From Ruminococcus flavefaciens (GTDB lineage: Bacteria; Bacillota; Clostridia; Oscillospirales; Ruminococcaceae), in the NCBI GenBank assembly GCA_002310115.1, contig DBYI01000051.1, forward strand, positions 1-34,218: a DNA stretch of 34,218 nucleotides. The letters run 5' to 3'. The position numbers and the translations under genes are program-made. This document shows positions 7,881-16,200 of this stretch, piece after piece. The notes under the pieces were generated by a model. It was not told the DNA's origin. It searched no databases and was given only the letters and a program-made list of their open reading frames with translations. Each line of letters begins with the position of its first letter. The first letter of the stretch is position 1.

Positions 7881-7916
7881 TCACTTGTGAAATTTTTTTG
7901 AACAGGTGGTGATGCA

Positions 7917-8690
7917 ATGAGAGCAGGTATAATCGATAGTGCGAAGAAAACTAAATACTGGGAAAAAAATCTCGGTTCATGCTTTGACTGCGTGATAGCT
8001 CCTGATTCTAATGGGCTTCCTGATTGCTGTGATATCATCATTGTTTCCGAGTCGTATTGCAGCGGTTCTGTAGGCTCAGTCATTGAGAACATTCGCGCTA
8101 CAGCGAAGCATTGTAATACACCTGTTGCTGCATTCACTTCCGAGGGCACGTGTGAAAATCAGGAGATACTTCTGGCTCTTGGCTTTGATGACGTTATAAG
8201 AACACCTATATGTGGTCAACTTCTTCTTCGCAGGGCTAAATCCCTTGCAACGGTAGTTCCGCATAACGATCTTCACAGATCAATTACTATAGATAGTCTC
8301 CTTAAGATAAAGGACGGCGAGTCAGGCGCGTACTGCGTACGTTCAGTTGATTTTACAAATATTTTTAGGTTTGTGCTCAGATTTCTTGAGCGTACACAGA
8401 AGCGTACACAAATACTTCTTTTTAACCTCAGCACTCACAGAAGAAGCTCCTATGATAAATGGGAGCAGATGATGGGAATCCTTTCAGAAGAGATACGCAA
8501 GTGTCTTCGCAGAGGAGATATTTCCACGGTATGCGGTGAGGACAGAATATTGGTGCTGTTAATTGGTGCTGATGACGAGGGCGGACATCTTGTGGCGGAC
8601 CGTATCGTTAACAGCTTTTACAGCGAATGTGACGACGATTCTTTTGAGGTGACATATGATCTTAGAGAAGTCCATGCTTTAGGGCATTGA
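7917..8690 (+). CDS. degenerate receiver plus GGDEF-like regulatory protein
   Basis: A 257-residue cytoplasmic protein with two parts. Residues 1-110 look like a response-regulator receiver: strand CDIIIVSES, strand PVAAFTS, and an ALGFDDVIRTPICGQLLLRRA segment matching the usual G-A-D-D-Y-I-x-K-P-F end. The phosphorylated aspartate position reads VSES and the conserved lysine is lost, so it is probably not phosphorylated. Residues 138-240 resemble a diguanylate cyclase fold (RGDISTVCGEDRILVLLIG), with the GGDEF loop reduced to CGEDR (206-210), so cyclase activity is unlikely. It has its own promoter and terminator. Domain calls are by pattern, not search. It may be a protein-binding or nucleotide-sensing regulator. 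Confidence 0.6.
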   Translation: MRAGIIDSAKKTKYWEKNLGSCFDCVIAPDSNGLPDCCDIIIVSESYCSGSVGSVIENIRATAKHCNTPVAAFTSEGTCENQEILLALGFDDVIRTPICGQLLLRRAKSLATVVPHNDLHRSITIDSLLKIKDGESGAYCVRSVDFTNIFRFVLRFLERTQKRTQILLFNLSTHRRSSYDKWEQMMGILSEEIRKCLRRGDISTVCGEDRILVLLIGADDEGGHLVADRIVNSFYSECDDDSFEVTYDLREVHALGH

Positions 8691-8707
8691 GCATTATTTC
8701 CTCAGAT

Positions 8708-8755
8708 AACAGCATATCCTGAGAACTTTTATGGTTCTCAGGATTTTTGCTGTTT
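8708..8755 (+). terminator. strong rho-independent terminator
   Basis: An 11-bp perfect stem ATCCTGAGAAC/GTTCTCAGGAT (8716-8744) with a 7-nt loop is followed by TTTTT; an outer AACAGCA/TGCTGTT stem extends it. It separates the regulator gene from the lipoprotein operon. Confidence 0.88.
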
Positions 8756-8761
8756 TGTAAC

Positions 8762-8790
8762 TTGATATTTTGAATGATATGCAGTATAAT
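8762..8790 (+). promoter_or_regulatory. promoter of the two-lipoprotein operon
   Basis: TTGATA (8762-8767) and TATAAT (8785-8790) with a 17-bp spacer, directly after the preceding terminator and 33 bp before the chosen GTG start. Confidence 0.8.
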
Positions 8791-8822
8791 GTAGTTACAA
8801 TGTTTTGTCAGGAGGGCAGAGC

Positions 8823-9443
8823 GTGAAAGGAATAAAGATATTTGCTGTTTTATCGACAGCTGTGGTGCTTACTGCTTCGATATTTAGTGGTTGTAAGGAT
8901 AATAATACGGCTACCGTAAAAACTGAAAAGGCTGCTATAACAACCACAACCATAGAGATAGCAGATTGGGCTATTCAGGAACCGTCTACAATTGCGTCAA
9001 TCACAAAGAAAACCCAGACGAGTAAGACTACCTCAACAAAAGCAAATAAGACAAATACCACTACAAAGTCGGGGAAAAACAGCAGCAAAACATCAGAAAC
9101 AAATACGTCTGCTTTTCCTTCGGGAGCTGACGCAGTTTTAAATATCGAGGACGGCACTTATGTTGAGTATCATTTCCGCAGCAAAAAGCTTCTAACCGAG
9201 CATTTTGAGAAACATGGGCAGGAGTTTGCAGATGATTTTGACTATAAATCAGCCAAGGATTATGAAAAGGGTGCGAGTGACGTTATCAACAATTCTGAAG
9301 CGCTTCATAAGACCGAAGCCGAGGACGGAGACTGGGTTTACTATATCGAAGCTACCAATGAGTTCGTCATACTGTCAACAGACGGCTATATCAGGACATA
9401 TTTTCGCCCAAACGGCGGAAAAAGCTATTATGACAGGCAATAA
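8823..9443 (+). CDS. secreted lipoprotein with polymorphic-toxin-like C-terminal domain
   Basis: A 206-residue predicted lipoprotein. I chose the GTG at 8823 because AGGAGG ends 7 nt before it; the in-frame TTG at 8805 lies upstream of that site. The lipobox FSGC places the lipidated cysteine at C24. A Ser/Thr/Lys-rich linker (about 38-100) leads to a C-terminal domain (107-206) with LLTEHFEKHGQEF, SAKDYEKGASDVI, ALHKTEAEDGDWVYYIEATN and LSTDGYIRTYFRP. From memory, this arrangement resembles a domain found at the C-terminal ends of Gram-positive polymorphic toxins, thought to be nuclease-like; this is not confirmed. Here it would sit outside the membrane. The next gene, another lipoprotein, follows after 18 bp and is probably co-transcribed. 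Confidence 0.6.
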   Translation: MKGIKIFAVLSTAVVLTASIFSGCKDNNTATVKTEKAAITTTTIEIADWAIQEPSTIASITKKTQTSKTTSTKANKTNTTTKSGKNSSKTSETNTSAFPSGADAVLNIEDGTYVEYHFRSKKLLTEHFEKHGQEFADDFDYKSAKDYEKGASDVINNSEALHKTEAEDGDWVYYIEATNEFVILSTDGYIRTYFRPNGGKSYYDRQ

Positions 9444-9461
9444 TATGACGGAGGAAGCATA

Positions 9462-10154
9462 ATGGATAAAAGAGCTATTGCCGCAGCGGTCATGAGTTGT
9501 TGTGCGCTTTGGGTCTGCGGCTGTTCTGTAAATAAGAGCAGTCAAAAGGCGAAAAAGGATGACAAACCAAATACATGGCCTGTGGAGCAGAGATCGATAG
9601 ATGAAATAACTCCTCTCAAGGGAGAGGAGGATGTATTCATCACACGTGATGAGAATGATAATGTAAGACTTATACAGGGAGTCCTCGGAAATGAGCCGAT
9701 CAAGGATGAAAAGGCTGCACTTGACTTTATAGCGTCATTCTCGCAGGAAATGAGCTTTAATGATGTGTACTCCGAGATGAGATTCGGTGGTATCAGCGAA
9801 TACAGTGATAGACTGGATTATAGGTTCGATCAGTATTACGGCGATATGGAGATTATCGATAGCTATATCGAGCTTACCGTTGACAAGTCCGACGGATTCA
9901 AGCCTATAATTATTAATAGTACTTATTCCGATACATGGGGGTTTAGTACGAAACCAAGGGTATCGTCTGTGGTGGCTGTGAAGTGCGCAGCTGACAACTA
10001 CAAGGTATCAAAGGATGCGGTGCCGAAGCTTGCTATTTACAGTGGACCTGTACTTACGTGGATAGTTCCTGTCATTGACGATAAGGTCGGAGAAGTATAT
10101 ATAGACGCAAATAACGGAAATACATTCCACAGGGAACTGAAAATATCACAGTGA
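9462..10154 (+). CDS. lipoprotein with FTP- and PepSY-like domains
   Basis: A 230-residue predicted lipoprotein with lipobox VCGC (C21). Residues about 60-150 match the FTP (fungalysin/thermolysin propeptide) pattern, with RFDQYYGDMEIIDSYIELTV equivalent to the family's hxxQxYxGhxVhxxxhxhxh. Residues about 160-228 look like PepSY: AVKCAADNYKVSKDAVPK followed by WIVPVIDDKVGEVYIDANNG. These domains normally inhibit or chaperone a metalloprotease, but no protease is fused or adjacent. GGAGGA precedes the ATG. It is second in a two-gene operon with the toxin-like lipoprotein, ended by the terminator at 10165. It may act outside the cell as an inhibitor or ligand-binding protein. Confidence 0.72.
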   Translation: MDKRAIAAAVMSCCALWVCGCSVNKSSQKAKKDDKPNTWPVEQRSIDEITPLKGEEDVFITRDENDNVRLIQGVLGNEPIKDEKAALDFIASFSQEMSFNDVYSEMRFGGISEYSDRLDYRFDQYYGDMEIIDSYIELTVDKSDGFKPIIINSTYSDTWGFSTKPRVSSVVAVKCAADNYKVSKDAVPKLAIYSGPVLTWIVPVIDDKVGEVYIDANNGNTFHRELKISQ

Positions 10155-10164
10155 GTTGAATATA

Positions 10165-10200
10165 AAAAGGGATACATTCCTTTCGGAACATATCCCTTTT
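10165..10200. terminator. bidirectional terminator between convergent genes
   Basis: AAAAGGGATA (10165-10174) pairs with TATCCCTTTT (10191-10200), with an inner TTCC/GGAA pairing in the loop. A-run and T-run flank the stem, so it can end the lipoprotein operon on the plus strand and the HPr-like gene on the minus strand. Confidence 0.8.
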
Positions 10201-10229
10201 GCTTTGTGTTTATTTACATCGCTTTTAGA

Positions 10230-10460
10230 TTACTTTGCAATAAAACGATCGATCTCTTTAAGGAACTTATCAGCATCATCTGTGTGTATGTCGAGTTCAA
10301 TTGGCTTTGAGAGGTCGAGGCTGAAAATACCCATGATAGACTTAGCGTCTACTGCGTATCTGCCAGAAACGAGGTCGATGTCAAAATCGTACTTCATAAC
10401 GATGTTGACGAAATCCTTTACGTCGTTGATTGCCTGAAGATTAACAGTTGTTTTAGTCAT
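10230..10460 (-). CDS. HPr-family protein without the active-site histidine
   Basis: A 76-residue cytoplasmic protein of the PTS HPr fold. The middle VDAKSIMGIFSLDLSKPIEL matches HPr around its regulatory serine (S41 here, Ser46 in HPr), the site used by HPr kinase/phosphorylase. The N-terminal G-L-H-A-R-P motif with the phosphorylated His15 is absent: the matching stretch reads AINDVKDFVNIVMKYDFDID. It therefore cannot relay phosphate in sugar transport, but could be a regulatory protein like Crh of Bacillus, which also lacks His15. AGGAGG lies just upstream of the ATG and a consensus-like promoter precedes it. No PTS or kinase gene is near. Confidence 0.8.
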   Translation of the reverse strand: MTKTTVNLQAINDVKDFVNIVMKYDFDIDLVSGRYAVDAKSIMGIFSLDLSKPIELDIHTDDADKFLKEIDRFIAK

Positions 10461-10540
10461 ACTTTACCTCCTGGTTTCAGATGTCTGTGTTTTTTCTTGT
10501 TTATTTCTTTTTCTGCGGCCTTTTCCTTTACCGCAATAAT

Positions 10541-10569
10541 ATAATATCACGTATATGCACGGGTGTCAA
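10541..10569 (-). promoter_or_regulatory. promoter of the HPr-like gene
   Basis: On the minus strand TTGACA (10564-10569) and TATTAT (10541-10546) are separated by 17 bp, about 80 bp before the HPr-like ATG. Confidence 0.8.
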
Positions 10570-10607
10570 GCTGTTTGTCAAAAATTCGTCAATATGGTGT
10601 AATTGCT

Positions 10608-10636
10608 TTGACACTGGCAAGAGGTTTTACACTAAT
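10608..10636 (+). promoter_or_regulatory. possible mtaB promoter
   Basis: TTGACA (10608-10613) is perfect; the -10 element after a 17-bp spacer is a weak ACTAAT. It diverges from the HPr-like promoter in a 267-bp intergenic region. Confidence 0.45.
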
Positions 10637-10727
10637 TTTACTATGAAGAGTGCATAAAGAATGCTAGTGGAAATTGTGCATATTTCACATTGGAATGTGC
10701 AATATGATAGATTTTTAAAGGTGGTTT

Positions 10728-12041
10728 ATGTATAAGATATCTTTTGTGACCTTTGGATGTAAGGTCAATCAATACGAGACAGAGTGCTTGAAGTCACTCT
10801 TTCGTGATGCGGGTTTTGTCATTGCTGAAAAAGTGCTTTCAGCCGATGCTGTGGTGATAAATTCATGCACTGTAACAGCTTCTGGAGACAGTCGTACACT
10901 TACGGCTCTCCGCAAGCTGAGAAATGCGTTGCCTGATGCAGTGATAGCACTTACAGGCTGCTATCCTCAGGCAAACCGTGAAGAAGCAGAAAAGATAGAG
11001 GAAGCTGATATCATAGTCGGTACAAAAGAACGCGGAGCTATGGTAAAACTGGTGGCAGGCTGTCTCAGAGAACGATCACGTATTGTTCAGATCTCCGATT
11101 ATACAGCTGATGATGTGTTCGAGCCTCTTAGATGTGCTGAGTTTGAGAACAATACCCGCGCTTTTGTGAAGATACAGGATGGCTGTAATCAGTTCTGCTC
11201 TTATTGTATGATACCATATGCACGCGGACGCTGCCGTTCAAAGTCAATGGATCTGCTATATGATGAAGTTAAGGCTATAGCAGCAGGGGGAGTAAAAGAG
11301 ATAGTGCTCTCTGGTATAAATCTTGCTTTTTATGGTAGCGATATCGAACGTGATCTTGCGGATGCTGTAGAGCTATGTGCCAATACAAAGGGGGTGGAGC
11401 GTATAAGACTGGGTTCTCTCGAGCCTGAGAAAATGTCTGGAGTTCTTCTCAGACGTCTTGCTGCTGTGCCTCAGTTCTGTCCGCAGTTTCATCTTTCTCT
11501 TCAAAGCGGTTGCGAAAAGACACTTCGCGCTATGAACAGGAAGTATACTGCTGCGGAATATCTTGCTCTTACGGAGCATATTCGCGGAGTTTTTCCAGAA
11601 TGCTCTTTCACAACTGATGTTATGGTAGGATTTCCTCAGGAAACTGAGGAGGATCACAGAGAATCCGTTGATTTTGTTAAGAAGATAGGTTTTTCAAAGG
11701 TCCATGTTTTCAGATATTCACGTAGAAAGGGGACAAAGGCTGACCAAATGAACGGACAAATACCTGATATAGTTAAAACTCAGCGATGGCAGGAAATGAC
11801 TGCTGCCGCAGAGGAAACGAGAGAAGGGTATCTGCGCTCGCTTCTGGGAAGGACTGTTTCTGTGCTTTTTGAGCGTGAAAATTCTACAGAATTTCATCAC
11901 GGATATGCACCTGATTATACATTAGTAAAGATTTATCGGAAATTTCCCGAAAAAAGTTTGCGTAATCAGATAAGAAGTGTTATAATAGAAGAGTATGGTC
12001 ATGACTGTTGCTTCGGCAGCCTTGTCACTGACAAATATTAA
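10728..12041 (+). CDS. mtaB: tRNA t6A37 methylthiotransferase
   Basis: A 437-residue radical-SAM enzyme that converts t6A37 to ms2t6A37 in tRNAs reading ANN codons. The N-terminal domain has the three auxiliary Fe-S cysteines (C11 in FGCKVNQYE, C47 in NSCTVT, C78 in TGCYP). The radical SAM core carries CNQFCSYC (C153, C157, C160), followed by AFYGSD, RLGSLEP, LHLSLQSGC-like and TTDVMVGFPQE motifs. A TRAM-like tail follows from about residue 375. MtaB rather than MiaB is favoured by the FGCKVNQYE start and the overall length. AAAGGTGG precedes the ATG. Only 51 bp separate it from purL, with no strong terminator between. Confidence 0.93.
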   Translation: MYKISFVTFGCKVNQYETECLKSLFRDAGFVIAEKVLSADAVVINSCTVTASGDSRTLTALRKLRNALPDAVIALTGCYPQANREEAEKIEEADIIVGTKERGAMVKLVAGCLRERSRIVQISDYTADDVFEPLRCAEFENNTRAFVKIQDGCNQFCSYCMIPYARGRCRSKSMDLLYDEVKAIAAGGVKEIVLSGINLAFYGSDIERDLADAVELCANTKGVERIRLGSLEPEKMSGVLLRRLAAVPQFCPQFHLSLQSGCEKTLRAMNRKYTAAEYLALTEHIRGVFPECSFTTDVMVGFPQETEEDHRESVDFVKKIGFSKVHVFRYSRRKGTKADQMNGQIPDIVKTQRWQEMTAAAEETREGYLRSLLGRTVSVLFERENSTEFHHGYAPDYTLVKIYRKFPEKSLRNQIRSVIIEEYGHDCCFGSLVTDKY

Positions 12042-12060
12042 TAATGCTTAATGCATTATT
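12040..12060 (+). other. AT-rich hairpin between mtaB and purL
   Basis: AATAATGC and GCATTATT form a perfect 8-bp stem around TTAAT directly after the mtaB stop. No T-run follows, so read-through into purL is likely. Confidence 0.4.
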
Positions 12061-12092
12061 AAATGTGATTTGATTGAAAGGAGATCTGAATT

Positions 12093-15000
12093 ATGTCCGT
12101 ATTCAGAATTTACGTTGAAAAGAAGCCTGAATTTGCAGTAGAGGCTCAGTCAGTACTCAGCGATATCAAGACTGCTCTCAGACTTAATATCTCAGGTGTG
12201 CGTATCCTCAACAGATACGATGCAGATAAGCTCAGCGAGGAGGATTTTAAGGCTGCTGTAAATACAGTTTTCTCCGAGCCTGCTGTTGATGTGGTATATG
12301 ACGAGCTTCCGCAGGTAAGCGAGACAGACAGAGTGTTTGCTGTTGAGTATCTTCCAGGTCAGTTCGATCAGAGGGCTGATAGCTGCGAGCAGTGTATACA
12401 GATACTTCGCCAGGGGGAGCGCTGCCGTGTTAGAAATGCAAGAGTATACATAATCTCAGGTATTATCAGCGACGCAGACTTTTCAAAACTTAAGGCTTAT
12501 ATCATCAACCCTGTTGAGAGTCGTGAGGCTTCACTGGAAACAGTAAAGTCTCTTGATACAAATTATGATATCCCAACTACAGTTGAAGAGCTTGAAGGCT
12601 TTATCAATCTCAACGCATTCGGACTTCATGCATTTGTTGACAAGTTCGGGCTTGCTATGGACTATGATGATATCAAGTTTTGTCAGGACTATTTCCGGAA
12701 TGAGGAAAAGCGTAACCCAACTATTACCGAGATAAGAATGATAGATACCTATTGGTCTGACCATTGCCGCCATACCACATTCCTCACAAATGTGGAAAAC
12801 GTAAAAATAAATACTCCTTATATAAAGGATACATATGATATGTATGTAAATGTCCGTAAAGAGCTGGGCAGAACGGACAAGCCCATGACCCTTATGGATC
12901 TTGCTACACTTGCGGCTAAGAAGCTTAAGACTGACGGGAAGTTAAACGACCTCGATGAGAGTGAAGAGATAAACGCTTGTTCAGTAAAGATAAAGGTTGA
13001 TATCGACGGACAACTTGAGGACTGGATACTCATGTTCAAGAATGAGACCCATAACCACCCAACAGAAATAGAGCCTTTCGGTGGCGCGGCAACATGCCTT
13101 GGCGGCGCCATACGCGATCCGCTTTCAGGACGTTCATATGTATATCAGGCTATGCGTGTAACAGGTGCAGCTAACCCGCTGGTACCTGTTGAAGATACTA
13201 TCGCAGGCAAGCTTCCCCAGAGAAAGATAACTCTTGGAGCTGCAAATGGCTATAGTTCATACGGTAATCAGATTGGACTTGCTACAGGTCACGTTGCTGA
13301 GGTATATCATCCCGGTTACGTTGCAAAGCGTATGGAGATAGGTGCAGTTCTTGGTGCGGCTCCTGCTGAGAATATACGCAGAGAGCGTCCCGCTGCAGGA
13401 GATATTGTTATCCTTTTGGGTGGTAAGACAGGACGTGACGGATGCGGTGGTGCAACAGGCTCATCAAAGTCACATACACTTGAGTCTCTCGAGCACTGTG
13501 GCGCAGAGGTACAGAAGGGTAATCCTCCTGAGGAGCGAAAGCTACAGAGACTGTTCCGCAATCCTGAGGTAACAAGAATGATAAAGCGCTGCAATGATTT
13601 CGGCGCAGGCGGTGTTTCAGTTGCTATTGGCGAGCTTACAGACGGCCTTATAATAAATCTCAATGCTGTACCAAAGAAGTATGACGGTCTTGACGGAACT
13701 GAGATAGCTATTTCTGAGTCTCAGGAAAGAATGGCTGTAGTTATCGCTCCTGAGGATAAGGAAAAATTTATGGAGGAGGCTGCAAAGGAGAATCTTGAAG
13801 CTACTTTTGTTGCAGATGTTGTCGACGAACCTCGTCTTAAGATGGTATGGAACGGAAATACTATCGTTGACCTTTCGCGTGAGTTTCTCAATTCGAACGG
13901 TGCTCCCAAATACACTGACATAGAAGTTGAATCTCCTGAGCTTCTTGCAGATACAGATACAGCAGACAGCGCAGAATCATGGACGCAGCTTATGTCAAAT
14001 CTAAATGTCTGCTCGCAGAAGGGACTTATCGAAAAATTTGACTCAACTATTGGTGCAGGAACAGTTCTTATGCCTTTTGGCGGTGTATATCAGATGTCGC
14101 CTTCACAGGCTATGGCTGCAAAAATACCTGTGCTTACAGGCGAGACTAACACCTGTTCACTCATGGGTTGGGGCTATAATCCTGATATATCAGAAAAGTC
14201 ACCTTATCACGGTGCAATGCTGGCGGTTATCGAGTCTATCGCAAAGGTAGTTGCCGCAGGCGGTACATATAAGAAGTGCTGGCTCACATTTCAGGAATAT
14301 TTTGAGAGAACACAAAATGATCCTAAGCGCTGGGGCAAGCCTATGGCTGCACTTCTCGGTGCATTCAAGGCTCAGCTTGAAATGGGCTGCGGTGCTATTG
14401 GTGGAAAGGACTCAATGTCAGGTACTTTCGAGAACATTGATGTTCCACCTACACTTGTTTCATTTGCAGTATCGACTGCTATGGCAGATAAGATTGTTTC
14501 CACAGAATTTAAAAGTGCAGGAAATACTGTTATTTCAATAGTTCCAGAGTATGACGAGAATGGACTTCCAAAGTTCGAAAGCATAAAGGCTTGTTTTGAC
14601 AAGGTAGAGAAGATAATTGCTGATGACCGTGCTAACGCTATATGGACAAACGGCTACGGTGGATTTGCTGAAGGTATCTCAAAAATGTGCTTCGGTAACA
14701 AGATAGGTTTCGAGTTCACATCACGTCTAAGCGGCAAGGAACTCTTCAAGCCATGCTACGGTGCATTCATAATCGAGCTCAAGGGTGATGCAAAGAGCGG
14801 CGAGGACGTTATCGGTAAGACTATTTCCGATTACAAGATACTTTGCCTTGACTATATTGTAAATCTTGACAACCTTCAAAGAATATGGGAGGGCAAGCTC
14901 GAGCCTGTATTTCCATGCCGCATAAAGACTACAGATACAACTCCGCAGACATATTCATCGCCTAATCGCATTCAGCTTTCAGCTTCTACAAAAATTGCAA

Positions 15001-15797
15001 AGCCTAGAGTGCTTATTCCTGTATTTCCTGGTACTAACTGTGAGTACGATACAGCGAGAGCCTTTGAAAAGGCAGGTGCTAAGCCAGAGGTAGTAGTTAT
15101 ACGCAATCTATCTGCAGGGGATATCGAAGAGAGCGTAAGCTACTTCGAGAGAGCAGTAAGACGATCAGAGATAATCATGATCCCTGGTGGTTTCAGCGGT
15201 GGTGACGAGCCTGAGGGAAGCGGTAAGTTTATTACAGCGTTCTTCCGCAACCCTAAGATAAAGGATGCGGTTCACGATCTTCTCAAGAACCGCGACGGTC
15301 TTATGCTTGGTATTTGTAATGGCTTCCAAGCGCTTATTAAACTTGGACTTGTTCCTTATGGCGAGATAATAGATATGGCAGATGATGCTCCGACGCTTAC
15401 ATTCAATACTATTAATCGTCATCAGTCCATGATGGTGAATACACGTATTGCCTCTAATAAGAGCCCCTGGCTATATAGCTGTGAGGTAGGCGATATCCAT
15501 ACAGTTCCGATATCACACGGCGAAGGTCGCTTTGTAGCTCCCGCAAGCCTTATCCAGCAGCTTGCCAATAACGGTCAGATAGCAACTCAGTATGTTGACC
15601 TTGATGGTAACCCGACTATGGATATCCGTTATAATCCCAATACTTCTATCGAAGCTATCGAGGGTATCACTTCGCCTGATGGCCGTGTATTCGGTAAAAT
15701 GGGACACTCTGAGCGTAAGGGCAGTTTCATTTGCAAGAATGTTCAGGGTGAAAAGGATCAGAAAATCTTTGAGAGCGGTGTGAAATATTTCACATGA
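12093..15797 (+). CDS. purL: phosphoribosylformylglycinamidine synthase, single-chain form
   Basis: Fourth step of purine synthesis: ATP- and glutamine-dependent conversion of FGAR to FGAM. At 1234 residues it is the long form that fuses PurS-, PurL- and PurQ-like parts, unlike the separate PurS/PurL/PurQ of Bacillus. Order: a PurS-like N-terminus, a linker with SDHCRHTTF (about residue 225), two AIRS-type halves with FKNETHNHPTEIEPFGGAA (about 314) and GGKTGRDGCGGATGSS (about 443), and a C-terminal glutamine amidotransferase with nucleophile C1075 in LGICNGFQ and H1142/E1144 in SHGEGRF. GAAAGGAG precedes the ATG. No purine riboswitch fits in the 51-bp leader, and no other pur gene is in the window. 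Confidence 0.97.
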   Translation: MSVFRIYVEKKPEFAVEAQSVLSDIKTALRLNISGVRILNRYDADKLSEEDFKAAVNTVFSEPAVDVVYDELPQVSETDRVFAVEYLPGQFDQRADSCEQCIQILRQGERCRVRNARVYIISGIISDADFSKLKAYIINPVESREASLETVKSLDTNYDIPTTVEELEGFINLNAFGLHAFVDKFGLAMDYDDIKFCQDYFRNEEKRNPTITEIRMIDTYWSDHCRHTTFLTNVENVKINTPYIKDTYDMYVNVRKELGRTDKPMTLMDLATLAAKKLKTDGKLNDLDESEEINACSVKIKVDIDGQLEDWILMFKNETHNHPTEIEPFGGAATCLGGAIRDPLSGRSYVYQAMRVTGAANPLVPVEDTIAGKLPQRKITLGAANGYSSYGNQIGLATGHVAEVYHPGYVAKRMEIGAVLGAAPAENIRRERPAAGDIVILLGGKTGRDGCGGATGSSKSHTLESLEHCGAEVQKGNPPEERKLQRLFRNPEVTRMIKRCNDFGAGGVSVAIGELTDGLIINLNAVPKKYDGLDGTEIAISESQERMAVVIAPEDKEKFMEEAAKENLEATFVADVVDEPRLKMVWNGNTIVDLSREFLNSNGAPKYTDIEVESPELLADTDTADSAESWTQLMSNLNVCSQKGLIEKFDSTIGAGTVLMPFGGVYQMSPSQAMAAKIPVLTGETNTCSLMGWGYNPDISEKSPYHGAMLAVIESIAKVVAAGGTYKKCWLTFQEYFERTQNDPKRWGKPMAALLGAFKAQLEMGCGAIGGKDSMSGTFENIDVPPTLVSFAVSTAMADKIVSTEFKSAGNTVISIVPEYDENGLPKFESIKACFDKVEKIIADDRANAIWTNGYGGFAEGISKMCFGNKIGFEFTSRLSGKELFKPCYGAFIIELKGDAKSGEDVIGKTISDYKILCLDYIVNLDNLQRIWEGKLEPVFPCRIKTTDTTPQTYSSPNRIQLSASTKIAKPRVLIPVFPGTNCEYDTARAFEKAGAKPEVVVIRNLSAGDIEESVSYFERAVRRSEIIMIPGGFSGGDEPEGSGKFITAFFRNPKIKDAVHDLLKNRDGLMLGICNGFQALIKLGLVPYGEIIDMADDAPTLTFNTINRHQSMMVNTRIASNKSPWLYSCEVGDIHTVPISHGEGRFVAPASLIQQLANNGQIATQYVDLDGNPTMDIRYNPNTSIEAIEGITSPDGRVFGKMGHSERKGSFICKNVQGEKDQKIFESGVKYFT

Positions 15798-15884
15798 TAA
15801 AATGGCTGCTTCGTCATGATTCTATATTAAGAAGATATTGTAAATAAGGATAAATAATGGTAGTACGTTGAATAGTGTCTGTAC

Positions 15885-15917
15885 AGCCCCTCTGAATGTA
15901 TTTTCAGAGGGGCTTTT
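15885..15917 (+). terminator. rho-independent terminator after purL
   Basis: AGCCCCTCTGA pairs perfectly with TCAGAGGGGCT around an 8-nt loop, then TTTT. Confidence 0.88.
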
Positions 15918-16094
15918 GATAACTATTTGTAGATTATGCTGCAGACATATTTAATCCACAAGTGGATATATTACAAATTGTATTGGATTTGTCATATTCT
16001 CCATTTTGTAGCTGAGTTAATAGTAGATAATATACAATTTGCATATCTTGTAAATAACTTCTATATGAAAAAATGACGATTTTGGTTATTGTAC
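15918..16094. other. upstream region of the first LRR-dockerin gene
   Basis: No gene is supported. It holds a perfect short palindrome ATCCAC-AA-GTGGAT (15954-15967) and a 10-bp inverted repeat CAAATTGTAT (15974-15983) / ATACAATTTG (16032-16041). Both lie 50-140 bp upstream of the promoter at 16095 and could be regulator binding sites. Confidence 0.4.
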
Positions 16095-16124
16095 TTGACA
16101 TAATATGCCGTAACGTAATATAAT
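16095..16124 (+). promoter_or_regulatory. promoter of the first LRR-dockerin gene
   Basis: TTGACA (16095-16100) and TATAAT (16119-16124) with an 18-bp spacer. The start near 16131 rules out initiation of translation at the upstream ATG at 16126 and supports the ATG at 16201. Confidence 0.8.
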
Positions 16125-16200
16125 TATGAATGATATGAGATATGATTCTTATATTGGGATTAATAATTTTAACGGAGTTTATCCGGGGAAGGAAAAAATC

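Noticed and set aside
12042..12092. Possible purine riboswitch before purL
   Set aside because: The 51-bp gap is too short and holds only an 8-bp AT-rich hairpin.
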